11,823 nt of DNA from Burkholderiales bacterium. Its GTDB lineage: Bacteria > Pseudomonadota > Gammaproteobacteria > Burkholderiales > Burkholderiaceae_C. A model generated the notes under the pieces. That model saw only the letters and a list, made by a program, of their open reading frames with translations, did not search any database and was not told the origin of the DNA. Position 1 is the stretch's first letter, and each line of letters opens with the position of its first letter. The DNA lies in assembly GCA_028869035.1 (NCBI GenBank), contig JAGWTL010000062.1, positions 1 to 11,823 of the forward strand. Reading direction: 5' to 3'. The position numbers and the translations under genes were made by a program. Shown piece after piece: positions 1-6,604 of this stretch.

Positions 1-209
1 GCACTGATGCTGGCGGAGTAGACCCACGCCCGCAGCACCCGCTCTGGGGTTAGGTCTGTGCGAAGCAGCCACAGCAGCACGCCGCAGGCCACGCTGATCA
101 GCCACTGCTGCACACCGGGCGATGGGCCAGATGCCAGCGGATAGAGCCATGGCAGGGCCAGCAACAGGCCTGGCGCCAGCCCCTTCAGTGGCGGGTTCCA
201 CTCCTTCAT
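1..209 (-). CDS. Partial membrane protein, possible second O-antigen ligase-like gene (5' end only)
   Basis: An open frame runs from an ATG at 209 off the left edge of the window, giving 69 codons without a stop. It starts only 9 bp after the stop of the PglL-like gene on the same strand, so the two are probably co-transcribed. The peptide begins MKEWNPPLKGLAPGLLLALP and shows two hydrophobic stretches, near residues 11-25 and 35-52. The following residues (TDLTPERVLRAWVYSASIS) resemble residues about 104-124 of the neighbouring ligase (AWTERLLAWMAALLVCAAA) in pattern: a short polar linker, an ERxL, then a new hydrophobic helix. If that alignment is real, this protein lacks roughly the first two helices of its neighbour. 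No convincing Shine-Dalgarno precedes the ATG, as expected if translation is coupled. Family membership is inferred from a short stretch only; another polytopic membrane protein is possible. Confidence 0.55.
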   Translation of the reverse strand, partial: MKEWNPPLKGLAPGLLLALPWLYPLASGPSPGVQQWLISVACGVLLWLLRTDLTPERVLRAWVYSASIS

Positions 210-218
210 GGTGGTGGT

Positions 219-1904
219 TCAGGGGAGCCTCACAGCCGTCAGCTCCGGATATCGTTCTTGCTGCAGTTCCAGGAATAGCGCTTTGGCATGCCTGTAGCTG
301 CTTTCACCATAGTAGGCGCGCAGCCCCCGCAGTTGTCGTGTGGCTTCCTCCGGATTTCCATTGAGACCAAGTGCCACGGCATAACGCATTTGTGCGGTTG
401 CCCACATGGTTGCGTCGCTGGCCACGCGGAGACGTTCGATATCCTTCGGGTCCATTCCCGGAGCAGGTTTGACTCTTCCCAGCGCCAGTATTTCTCCCAA
501 CTGGTCGAGCAGTTTCAAATCCGGAACTTTATGTTCTGGCGGTCTCTGACCCACATTGCGCATTTCGAACCGCATGACCCGGAAATCATCTTCCGCCACC
601 GCGTACTCCACCCCAGCCCATGTGGACAGCCCTGCAAACAGCAGCACAAACGTTGCCGGCATCAGCCGCCCCCGAGGTACCTGCCGTGTCAGCATTTTTT
701 TCTCCCGCCCCGACTGCAGCGAATTCAGGACCCCCAGAAGCCCGCCCGTCGTGAACAGGAAATAGGAATAGGCAAACGGAAATTCAACCAGACTGTGCAC
801 GAGGACCGGCACCACACTGCAGACCAGCAGCAACTGCTTGAGATCACTGATGCGCCTGACCGCCCGCAGCAACCACCATGCGGCACCCGCCGTAAGTACG
901 ATGGCGAGGGGGACCCCCACCCAAAGGCACAGGTCCAGGACCAGGCTGTGCGCATAGTCAGTGATCGGCGCGCCCGTGATGTATGCCGAGCCTGCTTTCT
1001 GTCCGACCACTGTCTGACGCCAGCCATAGCCCCACCAGGGTGACTGCTCGATCCCGGACAGCAGTTGCCGCCACATCACCAGTCGCACCGAATCCTGGGT
1101 GATGGCTCCGATATCTCGCGTCGCGGTCAGCAGCAAAGCTTCATTCACGGGCTTCCAGGCGAACCACATCAGCGACAGCATCGTCCACCAAGCCGCTACC
1201 GCGCCTGGCCCTGGAGCCCGCGACCAGATCTTTCTGCCATGGGAAATATAAAGATAAAGGGCCCCCATCAGGGCCGCTGCAAGCCAGGAGGCACGCGATT
1301 CTGCCATCGTCAGGCCCAGGGCCAGCCAAACCACCAAGACGGTCAACTGCCAGATCTTGATACGGCCCAGGGCATACAGCAGGACGCTCGACGCGGTTCC
1401 CATGAGCAGCAGGGTGGCGAGGTGGTTGGGCTGGCCTAGGTTTCCACCTGGACGCCCCGTGTTCTCTCTTTCTGACACCAGATTGGCGTGGCCGGCTTCC
1501 ATGCCCAGCCATTGCAGCAAGGCGACATACACCGACATGGCGGCGGCACACACAAGCAATGCCGCCATCCAGGCCAGCAGCCGCTCCGTCCACGCATCCT
1601 CGCTTGCCGCATTGCCGGCTGCCCACCAGGCCAGCGCGAACCCTGCGAGGTACAGACCGCTCAAGGCGGCATCGCCATGATAGGCAATCAATCCAGTTTG
1701 CCATTGCAGGACGATCACCAATGCCAACAGGCCCGTCAGCAACGGCAAGCCATCGATCTGAAAGCTTGTCTTTCCTGCGAGCAGCGCCACCGCCAGCAGC
1801 CCCAGCGCCAGGAACATGACGCTTTCGTTGTGAAAACTGGTCCACGGCAGGTAGTGATTGGGTACCAGCCAGGAGGCCAGGAACGCCGAAGATCCCAGGG
1901 CCAT
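219..1904 (-). CDS. pglL: PglL-type O-oligosaccharyltransferase / O-antigen ligase family (Wzy_C)
   Basis: A polytopic inner-membrane protein of 561 residues from the chosen start. PglL enzymes transfer lipid-linked glycans to Ser/Thr of periplasmic proteins, classically type IV pilin. Family hallmarks are the N-terminal PNHYLPWTSFHNE stretch (residues 15-27), GNLGQPNHLATLL (154-166, the PglL_A signature), DYAHSLVLD (316-324, with the conserved His) and VHSLVEFPFAY (369-379). About ten hydrophobic segments are followed by a soluble C-terminal part of about 130 residues (Wzy_C_2-like). The frame stays open to a TTG at 1970, but that start has no ribosome site and its first 22 codons contain the terminator of the upstream pilin gene. 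The ATG at 1904 has AGG seven bases upstream and places the family N-terminus right after Met, so I prefer it. Lying directly after a pilin gene, it most likely glycosylates that pilin; a lipopolysaccharide ligase or Wzy polymerase is the alternative. Confidence 0.88.
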   Translation of the reverse strand: MALGSSAFLASWLVPNHYLPWTSFHNESVMFLALGLLAVALLAGKTSFQIDGLPLLTGLLALVIVLQWQTGLIAYHGDAALSGLYLAGFALAWWAAGNAASEDAWTERLLAWMAALLVCAAAMSVYVALLQWLGMEAGHANLVSERENTGRPGGNLGQPNHLATLLLMGTASSVLLYALGRIKIWQLTVLVVWLALGLTMAESRASWLAAALMGALYLYISHGRKIWSRAPGPGAVAAWWTMLSLMWFAWKPVNEALLLTATRDIGAITQDSVRLVMWRQLLSGIEQSPWWGYGWRQTVVGQKAGSAYITGAPITDYAHSLVLDLCLWVGVPLAIVLTAGAAWWLLRAVRRISDLKQLLLVCSVVPVLVHSLVEFPFAYSYFLFTTGGLLGVLNSLQSGREKKMLTRQVPRGRLMPATFVLLFAGLSTWAGVEYAVAEDDFRVMRFEMRNVGQRPPEHKVPDLKLLDQLGEILALGRVKPAPGMDPKDIERLRVASDATMWATAQMRYAVALGLNGNPEEATRQLRGLRAYYGESSYRHAKALFLELQQERYPELTAVRLP

Positions 1905-1921
1905 GAAAACCTGAGACCAAG

Positions 1922-1947
1922 AAAAACGCCCCTTGCGGGGCGTTTTC
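1922..1947 (-). terminator. Intrinsic terminator after the pilin gene
   Basis: A 10-bp perfect stem (positions 1923-1932 with 1937-1946, loop 1933-1936) has a GC core and ends in a run of T on the minus strand. It begins 26 bp after the pilin stop codon. It fits a Rho-independent terminator that uncouples abundant pilin mRNA from the ligase gene, leaving the ligase to read-through or its own weak promoter. The A run on the other arm would let it work in both directions. Confidence 0.85.
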
Positions 1948-1972
1948 TGACTGATGCTTGCTTCAGGCAAGA

Positions 1973-2464
1973 TCAGATGCCACGGCAGGAGCCCGGCAGG
2001 AAGTTGGGACGCACGGTGGTGCCGTCAGCCGGCAGGCCGCAACGCCAGCCGAAGATCGCCTGGCCCACGTTGGTCGCAAACACAGCCGCAGTGTTGGGGG
2101 CGGCCAACGGCACCAGGGTCACGTTGCCGAGGGCGCCGTCAATGGTAGAGGTCACGGTAATCGCGCCATTGGCATTGGTCACGATGGCGGAAACGTACTT
2201 GCTGGGAACGCTGGTGTTCGAGGTACCGGCACCGGCTTCACAGCCCCAGCCATTGGCGCCGGGAGGCGAGGAAGCGCTGCCCGACTGGTACACCTCGGTC
2301 ACCGTGGTACGGCAGGCCGAAGCCGCCAGAATCACTTCCGACATCTTGGCACGCTTGGTGTAATCCTGGTACGCCGGCAGGGCGACGGCGGCCAGAATGC
2401 CGATGATCGCAACCACGATCATCAGTTCGATCAGGGTGAAACCCTTTTGCAGTGAACGCTTCAT
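1973..2464 (-). CDS. pilA: Type IV major pilin, type IVa prepilin
   Basis: The 163-residue prepilin has a textbook type III signal: short basic leader MKRSLQKG, cleavage after Gly8, Phe9 as N-methylated first mature residue, and Glu13 (+5 of the mature protein) needed for assembly. The hydrophobic helix runs to about residue 35 and continues into the amphipathic alpha-1 helix (YQDYTKRAKMSEV). Four cysteines occur at 51, 75, 142 and 160; the last two bracket the usual C-terminal disulfide loop, and 51-75 may form a second one. Prepilin is processed by PilD in the inner membrane and polymerised into the pilus. An AAGGAG site (2471-2476) lies six bases before the ATG. The gene has its own sigma-54-type promoter and terminator and is followed by a PglL-like ligase. 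Ser/Pro/Gly-rich stretches (about 61-73 and 78-88) could be glycosylated. Being a major rather than a minor pilin is inferred from the promoter, strong ribosome site and terminator. Confidence 0.95.
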   Translation of the reverse strand: MKRSLQKGFTLIELMIVVAIIGILAAVALPAYQDYTKRAKMSEVILAASACRTTVTEVYQSGSASSPPGANGWGCEAGAGTSNTSVPSKYVSAIVTNANGAITVTSTIDGALGNVTLVPLAAPNTAAVFATNVGQAIFGWRCGLPADGTTVRPNFLPGSCRGI

Positions 2465-2490
2465 GTAAAGCTCCTTGGTTAAAGAAATGG

Positions 2491-2507
2491 ATACAGCGGG
2501 GCTGTAT
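2491..2507 (-). repeat. Perfect stem-loop at the predicted 5' end of the pilA transcript
   Basis: A 7-bp perfect inverted repeat, ATACAGC-CCC-GCTGTAT on the minus strand, lies in the pilin leader. Counting from the GG of the sigma-54 promoter match, +1 falls at about 2507, the first base of the stem. The mRNA would therefore begin with this hairpin, followed by about 26 unpaired bases with the ribosome site. A 5' stem-loop like this can protect an mRNA from 5'-end-dependent decay, as known for ompA leaders. That role here is inference. Confidence 0.6.
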
Positions 2508-2517
2508 GTCTTGGATC

Positions 2518-2533
2518 AGCAGTTTCCGTGCCA
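2518..2533 (-). promoter_or_regulatory. Sigma-54 (RpoN) promoter of pilA
   Basis: The minus strand reads TGGCACGGAAACTGCT, one mismatch from the consensus TGGCACGNNNNTTGCW, with the obligatory GG-N10-GC spacing. It sits 54 bp before the pilin ATG, giving a leader of about 43 nt. RpoN-dependent pilin transcription driven by the PilS/PilR two-component system is well established in proteobacteria. PilR sites would be expected in the upstream 2534-2651 stretch, which contains AT-rich DNA, but I could not assign them. Confidence 0.82.
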
Positions 2534-2651
2534 AGCCGGAACCGTGAATTATGTTGTTGTTTTGCGGTTAAATCCAGGAAATGCGGCAGATCTGAGCTTC
2601 ATTTCTGTCTCACCAAGCCTTAGAGCTGACATTTTTGTTCGACCAGGCTTG

Positions 2652-5072
2652 TCACTTGATGCAAACCTGCCGCACCTGCTTCAGGTCCGTCACGCCCAGC
2701 ATGATCTTTTCCATGCCATCCATTTTCAGGGTCCTCATGCCGCTTTCCACCGCAGCGGCGAAGATCTCTGCAACCCGGGCGCGCTCCTGCACCAGCTTTT
2801 TGATGTTGTCGTCGGCAATCAGCAATTCGTGCAAGCCGAGCCGGCCTTTGTAGCCGGTCTTGTTGCATTTATCGCAACCCACCGGCTTATAGAAGCGCAG
2901 TTTGCCGTCCTCGCCGTAGTTGACCACCCACTCTTCGTAGAGTTTCTGGGCTTCTCCGCTGAAGTCGGCCTTCCAGGCCTTGGTGTTGCGCAGCTCCTGG
3001 GCGTATTCGGAGATGAAGCTGTTGACCTCCGATGTGCTCGGACGGTAGGGCTCCTTGCAGTCGCACAGCTTCTTGGCCAGGCGCTGGGCCAGGACGCCCA
3101 GCAGCGCATCGGCAAAATTGAACGGGTCCATGCCCATGTCCAGCAGACGTGTGATGGACTCGGGCGCGGAGTTGGTATGCAGGGTGGAGAACACCAGGTG
3201 ACCGGTCAGCGAGGCTTCCACGCCCATGGACACGGTCTCCTTGTCGCGCGACTCGCCAACCATGATGATGTCCGGGTCGGCACGCAGAAAGGCACGCATG
3301 ATCAATGCGAAGTCGATGCCGGCCTTCTTGTTGATCTGCACCTGCCGCAGGCCCTTTTGCGTGATTTCCACCGGGTCCTCGGCCGTCCAGATCTTGGTGT
3401 CCGGCGTGTTGAGGAATTTCAGGATGGAGTGCAGGGTGGTGGTCTTGCCGGAACCGGTCGGGCCGCAAACATAAAACAGACCGTAGGGCTTGCTGACCGT
3501 GGACTCCAGCCGCTCGCGGTTGTGCGGTGTCAAGCCCAACTTCTCCAACGGTATCGGTTCGCCGGCAGCCAGAATACGCATCACCACGTCTTCGACACCC
3601 CCGGCGGAGGGGATGGTCGCCACCCGCAACTCGATGTCCAGCGGGCCGTATTTCTTGAACTTGATCTTGCCATCCTGGGGCTTGCGGCGCTCGGAGATAT
3701 CGAGGTCGCACATGATCTTCAGGCGCGTGACCATGGCCTGGCGGAAGTGGGCCGGCACCTCGATGTAAGGCATCAGCGTGCCGTCGATACGGAAACGGAT
3801 GCCAGTCTTGAGCTTGCCCGGCATGGGCTCGATGTGGATATCGGACGCTTTTTGCTGGTAGGCGTCGACGATGACTTTGTTGACAAACTTGACCAGCTCG
3901 TTGTCGGCGGCCGCAGATTCCAGCGAGTCATCGTTTTCCCCGTCATCCCCCAGCGGGGCACCCATATCCGCCAGCAGCTGATCGATCGAGGTGCTGTCTG
4001 CCGTGGCGCCGAACAGCTGTTCCAAGGTCTGTTCGAACTCGGTCTGCGTGGTGACGCGGTAGGAAAACTTGTTGATGCGCGAGAACACCTGCGGCACCAC
4101 CCGCGCACCGCGGGTGGCCTCGGGGTCCAGGCAGATGATAACCAGGCCCTCAGGCGATTCTTCAAGGGGGATCCAGCCCTGGCCTTCGGCGAACTCGCGC
4201 TTGAGCGAGCCGTGCAGCATTTCGGAACGGATACGCCCGGCGTTAAACGGCTCGTAAGGCACGCCGAAAAACTTGGCCAGCGAGGGGCCGATCTGGGCCG
4301 GCGTGATCTGGTGTTTGCTGAGCAGCAAATGCTCGACCGGTTGTCCCTCGTTGCGTGCCTCCTGCACACAGTCCTGCAACTGAACGCCGCTCAACAGGCC
4401 ATCGGTTACCAAGCCGTCATACTTGGTGGCCCGGATGCGCTGCGGCTCATCCATCTTCTGCAGACGCTGACGGATGGCTGTGGCCAGCGTCTTGCAGAGC
4501 TGAATGACACCCTTGACGTCCAGTTCGCTGAACGACTGGTCGCTCTTGTTATTGATGACCTGCAACACACCATACAGATTGCCTCCCTCGATGATGGGGG
4601 ACACCAGCATCTGCTTGGTCCGGTAGCCCGAGCGCTTGTCGACCTCCTTGAGAAAGGCCAGCGAGGGATGAATCTGCCTGAGGGTGTCCTCGTCATAGAC
4701 ATCCGCCAGATTCAGCAGCTTGCGGCTGAAGGCCACATAGCCGGCAATACTCTGGGGGCTGATCGGCAGCTTGAGTTCTCGGCTGCTGGTCAGGCCGGTC
4801 TTAATCTTGGAGACGATGGAGGTCTCGTCATCGCTGATCGCATACAGGGTCAGCCGGTCGGCGTTGAACAGCTTGCAGATCTCGGGGCTGACCTCGAGCA
4901 TGATCTGTTCGACATTTTCGGTCTCATGAATGCGTAAGACCACCTGTTTGAGCTGGCGCACAAACAGCGCCTCAAAAGACTTGTCCTGCTTGTCCGATAC
5001 CGGCTGCTGAGAATCGCGGAAAGCCTGCTCCGCCGGCGTGCCTGCGCCCGGTGGCTTCATGACGGCACTCAT
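2652..5072 (-). CDS. GAF domain-GspE/PilB-type secretion ATPase fusion
   Basis: The product is a cytoplasmic AAA-like motor of 806 residues that would power type IV pilus extension or type II secretion. Residues about 32-205 form a GAF domain ending in INNKSDQSFSELD, most of an NKFDE-like motif (Asn175, Lys176, Phe181, Asp185; final Glu is Val186). Residues about 215-355 look like a MshEN/T2SSE_N domain, followed by an acidic linker (about 365-388). The ATPase part shows the Asp box KASDIHIEP (408-416), Walker A GPTGSGKTTT (537-546), Walker B-like DPDIIMVGE (599-607) and the His box GHLVFSTLHTNS (624-635). The zinc-binding part has Cys670, 672, 733 and 736, so the first pair is CxC and not CxxC, with about 60 residues between pairs. 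It is longer than usual GspE/PilB (about 500-570) because of the GAF domain. Its start overlaps the phosphodiesterase stop by 4 bp. The pilA gene follows 187 bp later under its own promoter. Whether it replaces PilB or serves another machine is open. Confidence 0.92.
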   Translation of the reverse strand: MSAVMKPPGAGTPAEQAFRDSQQPVSDKQDKSFEALFVRQLKQVVLRIHETENVEQIMLEVSPEICKLFNADRLTLYAISDDETSIVSKIKTGLTSSRELKLPISPQSIAGYVAFSRKLLNLADVYDEDTLRQIHPSLAFLKEVDKRSGYRTKQMLVSPIIEGGNLYGVLQVINNKSDQSFSELDVKGVIQLCKTLATAIRQRLQKMDEPQRIRATKYDGLVTDGLLSGVQLQDCVQEARNEGQPVEHLLLSKHQITPAQIGPSLAKFFGVPYEPFNAGRIRSEMLHGSLKREFAEGQGWIPLEESPEGLVIICLDPEATRGARVVPQVFSRINKFSYRVTTQTEFEQTLEQLFGATADSTSIDQLLADMGAPLGDDGENDDSLESAAADNELVKFVNKVIVDAYQQKASDIHIEPMPGKLKTGIRFRIDGTLMPYIEVPAHFRQAMVTRLKIMCDLDISERRKPQDGKIKFKKYGPLDIELRVATIPSAGGVEDVVMRILAAGEPIPLEKLGLTPHNRERLESTVSKPYGLFYVCGPTGSGKTTTLHSILKFLNTPDTKIWTAEDPVEITQKGLRQVQINKKAGIDFALIMRAFLRADPDIIMVGESRDKETVSMGVEASLTGHLVFSTLHTNSAPESITRLLDMGMDPFNFADALLGVLAQRLAKKLCDCKEPYRPSTSEVNSFISEYAQELRNTKAWKADFSGEAQKLYEEWVVNYGEDGKLRFYKPVGCDKCNKTGYKGRLGLHELLIADDNIKKLVQERARVAEIFAAAVESGMRTLKMDGMEKIMLGVTDLKQVRQVCIK

Positions 5073-5860
5073 AGATCAAACTCCTGCCCGGCCTGCAGCC
5101 AGCGTATGTCATGCGCCTGCTTCCTGGCGCTGGGACGAGCACTTTCCAGCTTGCGAATTTCAGACATGATCAGCTCGGTTTCGGCAGGTTTGGTATGCGT
5201 GATATAGATCGGATAGCTCCTGCCGGCAACGATGCAATCCAGCTCTTCAGCCAGCACGGCCGGAGACAGGTGCCGGCTTGTTTCTGCCAGCTGGCTCTCG
5301 CGGCTGCTGAAGGCGGTTTCGATCACCAGCATGCTGACGTCGAGCTGGTTGATCCGGTGCCAGAAGGCGGGATTACGCTCCGTATCCCCGGAAAAAACCC
5401 AGCAAGCCTGCTGCACCATCACGGCGTAGCCTACAGCCGGCACCGTGTGCACGGCCGGCAGTACCTCGATCCGTTTGCCGCCGATGTGCAGCTCCTGCCC
5501 AACCCGGATTTCCTGGAATCTGATGAAGGGCGCCTCGACTGTTGGCAGGCGCGTGAAATCCGGCCAGATCACGTCATTGAAGATGTGTGCCCTGAGGGCC
5601 GCGATGGTGCCCGCGAGGGCATAGACCTGCACCGGGCTGCCGCGCCGCGCCGCGATCGCGTCCAGCATCAGCGGCAAGGCGGCGACGTGGTCCAGGTGTG
5701 CATGCGTCAGCAGCACATGGTCGATGCCCAGCATTTCGTCCAGGGTCAGATCGCCGACACCGGTTCCGGCATCGACCAGAACATCGCCATCGACTACAAA
5801 GGACGTGGTGCGGCAGTCCCTGGCAATCGCGCCCGAGCAGCCCAACACACGCACCTTCAT
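5069..5860 (-). CDS. Class II cyclic-nucleotide phosphodiesterase-like metallo-beta-lactamase-fold protein
   Basis: This 263-residue protein has the metallo-beta-lactamase fold in the version typical of class II 3',5'-cAMP phosphodiesterases. The N-terminus MKVRVLGCSGA leads into VDAGTG (29-34) and the metal-binding THAHLDHVAALPLM (52-65, His53, His55, Asp57, His58). Further ligand candidates are His138 (AVHTVP), Asp159 (FSGDTERNP) and His222 (YITHTKP). The block LVIETAFSSRE (178-188) followed by SRHLSP is also characteristic of the class II family. It is predicted cytosolic, with no signal peptide. A strong AAAGGAGG site stands just before the ATG. Its last codon overlaps the start of the GAF-ATPase gene in an ATGA, implying translational coupling and a shared job. 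Hydrolysis of cAMP or cGMP is the best guess, but related folds act on other phosphodiesters and thioesters, so the substrate is not proven. Confidence 0.85.
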   Translation of the reverse strand: MKVRVLGCSGAIARDCRTTSFVVDGDVLVDAGTGVGDLTLDEMLGIDHVLLTHAHLDHVAALPLMLDAIAARRGSPVQVYALAGTIAALRAHIFNDVIWPDFTRLPTVEAPFIRFQEIRVGQELHIGGKRIEVLPAVHTVPAVGYAVMVQQACWVFSGDTERNPAFWHRINQLDVSMLVIETAFSSRESQLAETSRHLSPAVLAEELDCIVAGRSYPIYITHTKPAETELIMSEIRKLESARPSARKQAHDIRWLQAGQEFDL

Positions 5861-5881
5861 GACCCCTCCTTTGTCTGCCTG

Positions 5882-5901
5882 CGACAGGCGCAGGCCTGTC
5901 G
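5882..5901 (-). repeat. Intercistronic hairpin between FHA and phosphodiesterase genes
   Basis: An 8-bp perfect stem (CGACAGGC with GCCTGTCG, 4-base loop) lies in the 64-bp gap. No T run follows on the minus strand, so it is not a standard intrinsic terminator. It could modulate mRNA processing or stability, making downstream gene dosage differ from that of the FHA/PP2C pair. Confidence 0.5.
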
Positions 5902-5924
5902 GGTTCAGCAGGCCCGCGACAGAC

Positions 5925-6548
5925 TCAACTCTGGATAAATTGCATCTTTGTACCCGCCAGCTCGATCATGTCACCGCTTTTGAGCGCCACGGGTTCGCTG
6001 CCTATCGGCGCGCCATTGAGCATGGGGATGCCCGAGCCTTCGACATGCGCCACGACATAGCCATGCGCCCGACGCGAGATGGAGGCCACGGCGACACCCG
6101 GCTTGCCAACGGTCGTCACCGCCTTCGTCAGAGGCACTTCACGGCCCGAAGCCGTGCCAGAAAGCACACGCAGAGCTCCGTTGAGTCCTGCGCCTTCGGC
6201 CAGCGCCGCCGGTACTTCACCCGGCTTGAACAGCATGGTCTTGTCGAAACCAGGCGCCTCGATCTCGTTGACAAACTTGATCTTGTACTTGCCGACCTCG
6301 ATGGTGTCGCCATTTTGCAGGGCCTGCTTCTTGACGGCCTTGCCATTGACATACGTGCCATTGGTGCTGTTGAGATCTTCCAGCATGACCCCGTTGCCCG
6401 ACATCTGAAGGGCTGCATGCTCGCCACTGACCGCCAGATTGTCGATCACCACATCGTTGTATGGTCGCCTCCCCAGGGTCGTGCGCTCCTTGGTCAACTG
6501 CACTTCCTTGATGACAACACCGTCGATCGATACGATCATTTTCGGCAT
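5925..6548 (-). CDS. Tandem FHA-domain phosphothreonine-binding protein
   Basis: The 207-residue cytosolic protein holds two FHA domains. The first (about 4-95) is canonical: TLGRRPYNDV (24-33), SGEHA (41-45) and LNSTNGTYVNG (59-69), the residues that bind phosphothreonine. The second (about 126-205) is divergent: TTVGKPGVAVASISRRAHGY followed by a NG turn (LNGAPIG, 177-183), lacking the GR and the STNGT block, so it probably does not bind phosphothreonine in the usual way. The linker has FDKTMLFKPG (101-110), with Thr104 in an acidic-basic-Thr-Met-Leu context that could be a phospho-site. It is preceded by an AGGAG site (6554-6558). It lies between a PP2C phosphatase gene (41-bp gap) and the phosphodiesterase-ATPase pair. 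FHA proteins act as phosphorylation-dependent adaptors. The partner is unknown; the adjacent ATPase and an unlinked Ser/Thr kinase are reasonable candidates. Confidence 0.9.
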   Translation of the reverse strand: MPKMIVSIDGVVIKEVQLTKERTTLGRRPYNDVVIDNLAVSGEHAALQMSGNGVMLEDLNSTNGTYVNGKAVKKQALQNGDTIEVGKYKIKFVNEIEAPGFDKTMLFKPGEVPAALAEGAGLNGALRVLSGTASGREVPLTKAVTTVGKPGVAVASISRRAHGYVVAHVEGSGIPMLNGAPIGSEPVALKSGDMIELAGTKMQFIQS

Positions 6549-6577
6549 GCCGACTCCTATTCCTGTTGCTCGTTATA

Positions 6578-6604
6578 AATATACCTTTGTTATTTTCCCA
6601 GCAA
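6578..6604 (-). promoter_or_regulatory. Weak candidate sigma-70 promoter before the FHA gene
   Basis: The gap before the FHA gene has an AT-rich block unlike its surroundings. On the minus strand TTGCTG (6599-6604) and TATATT (6578-6583) stand 15 bp apart, a short spacer with a poor -35. It may provide internal expression of the FHA and downstream genes, or be coincidental. Confidence 0.25.

Noticed and set aside
2620..2655. Terminator after the GAF-ATPase gene (CAAGCC ... GGCTTG)
   Set aside because: The arms are far apart (27 bases) and not followed by a T run.
2475..4937. 820-codon open frame on the plus strand opposite the ATPase gene
   Set aside because: It mirrors the GC-rich codon pattern of the real gene, has no recognisable domain, and would overlap the pilA promoter region antisense.
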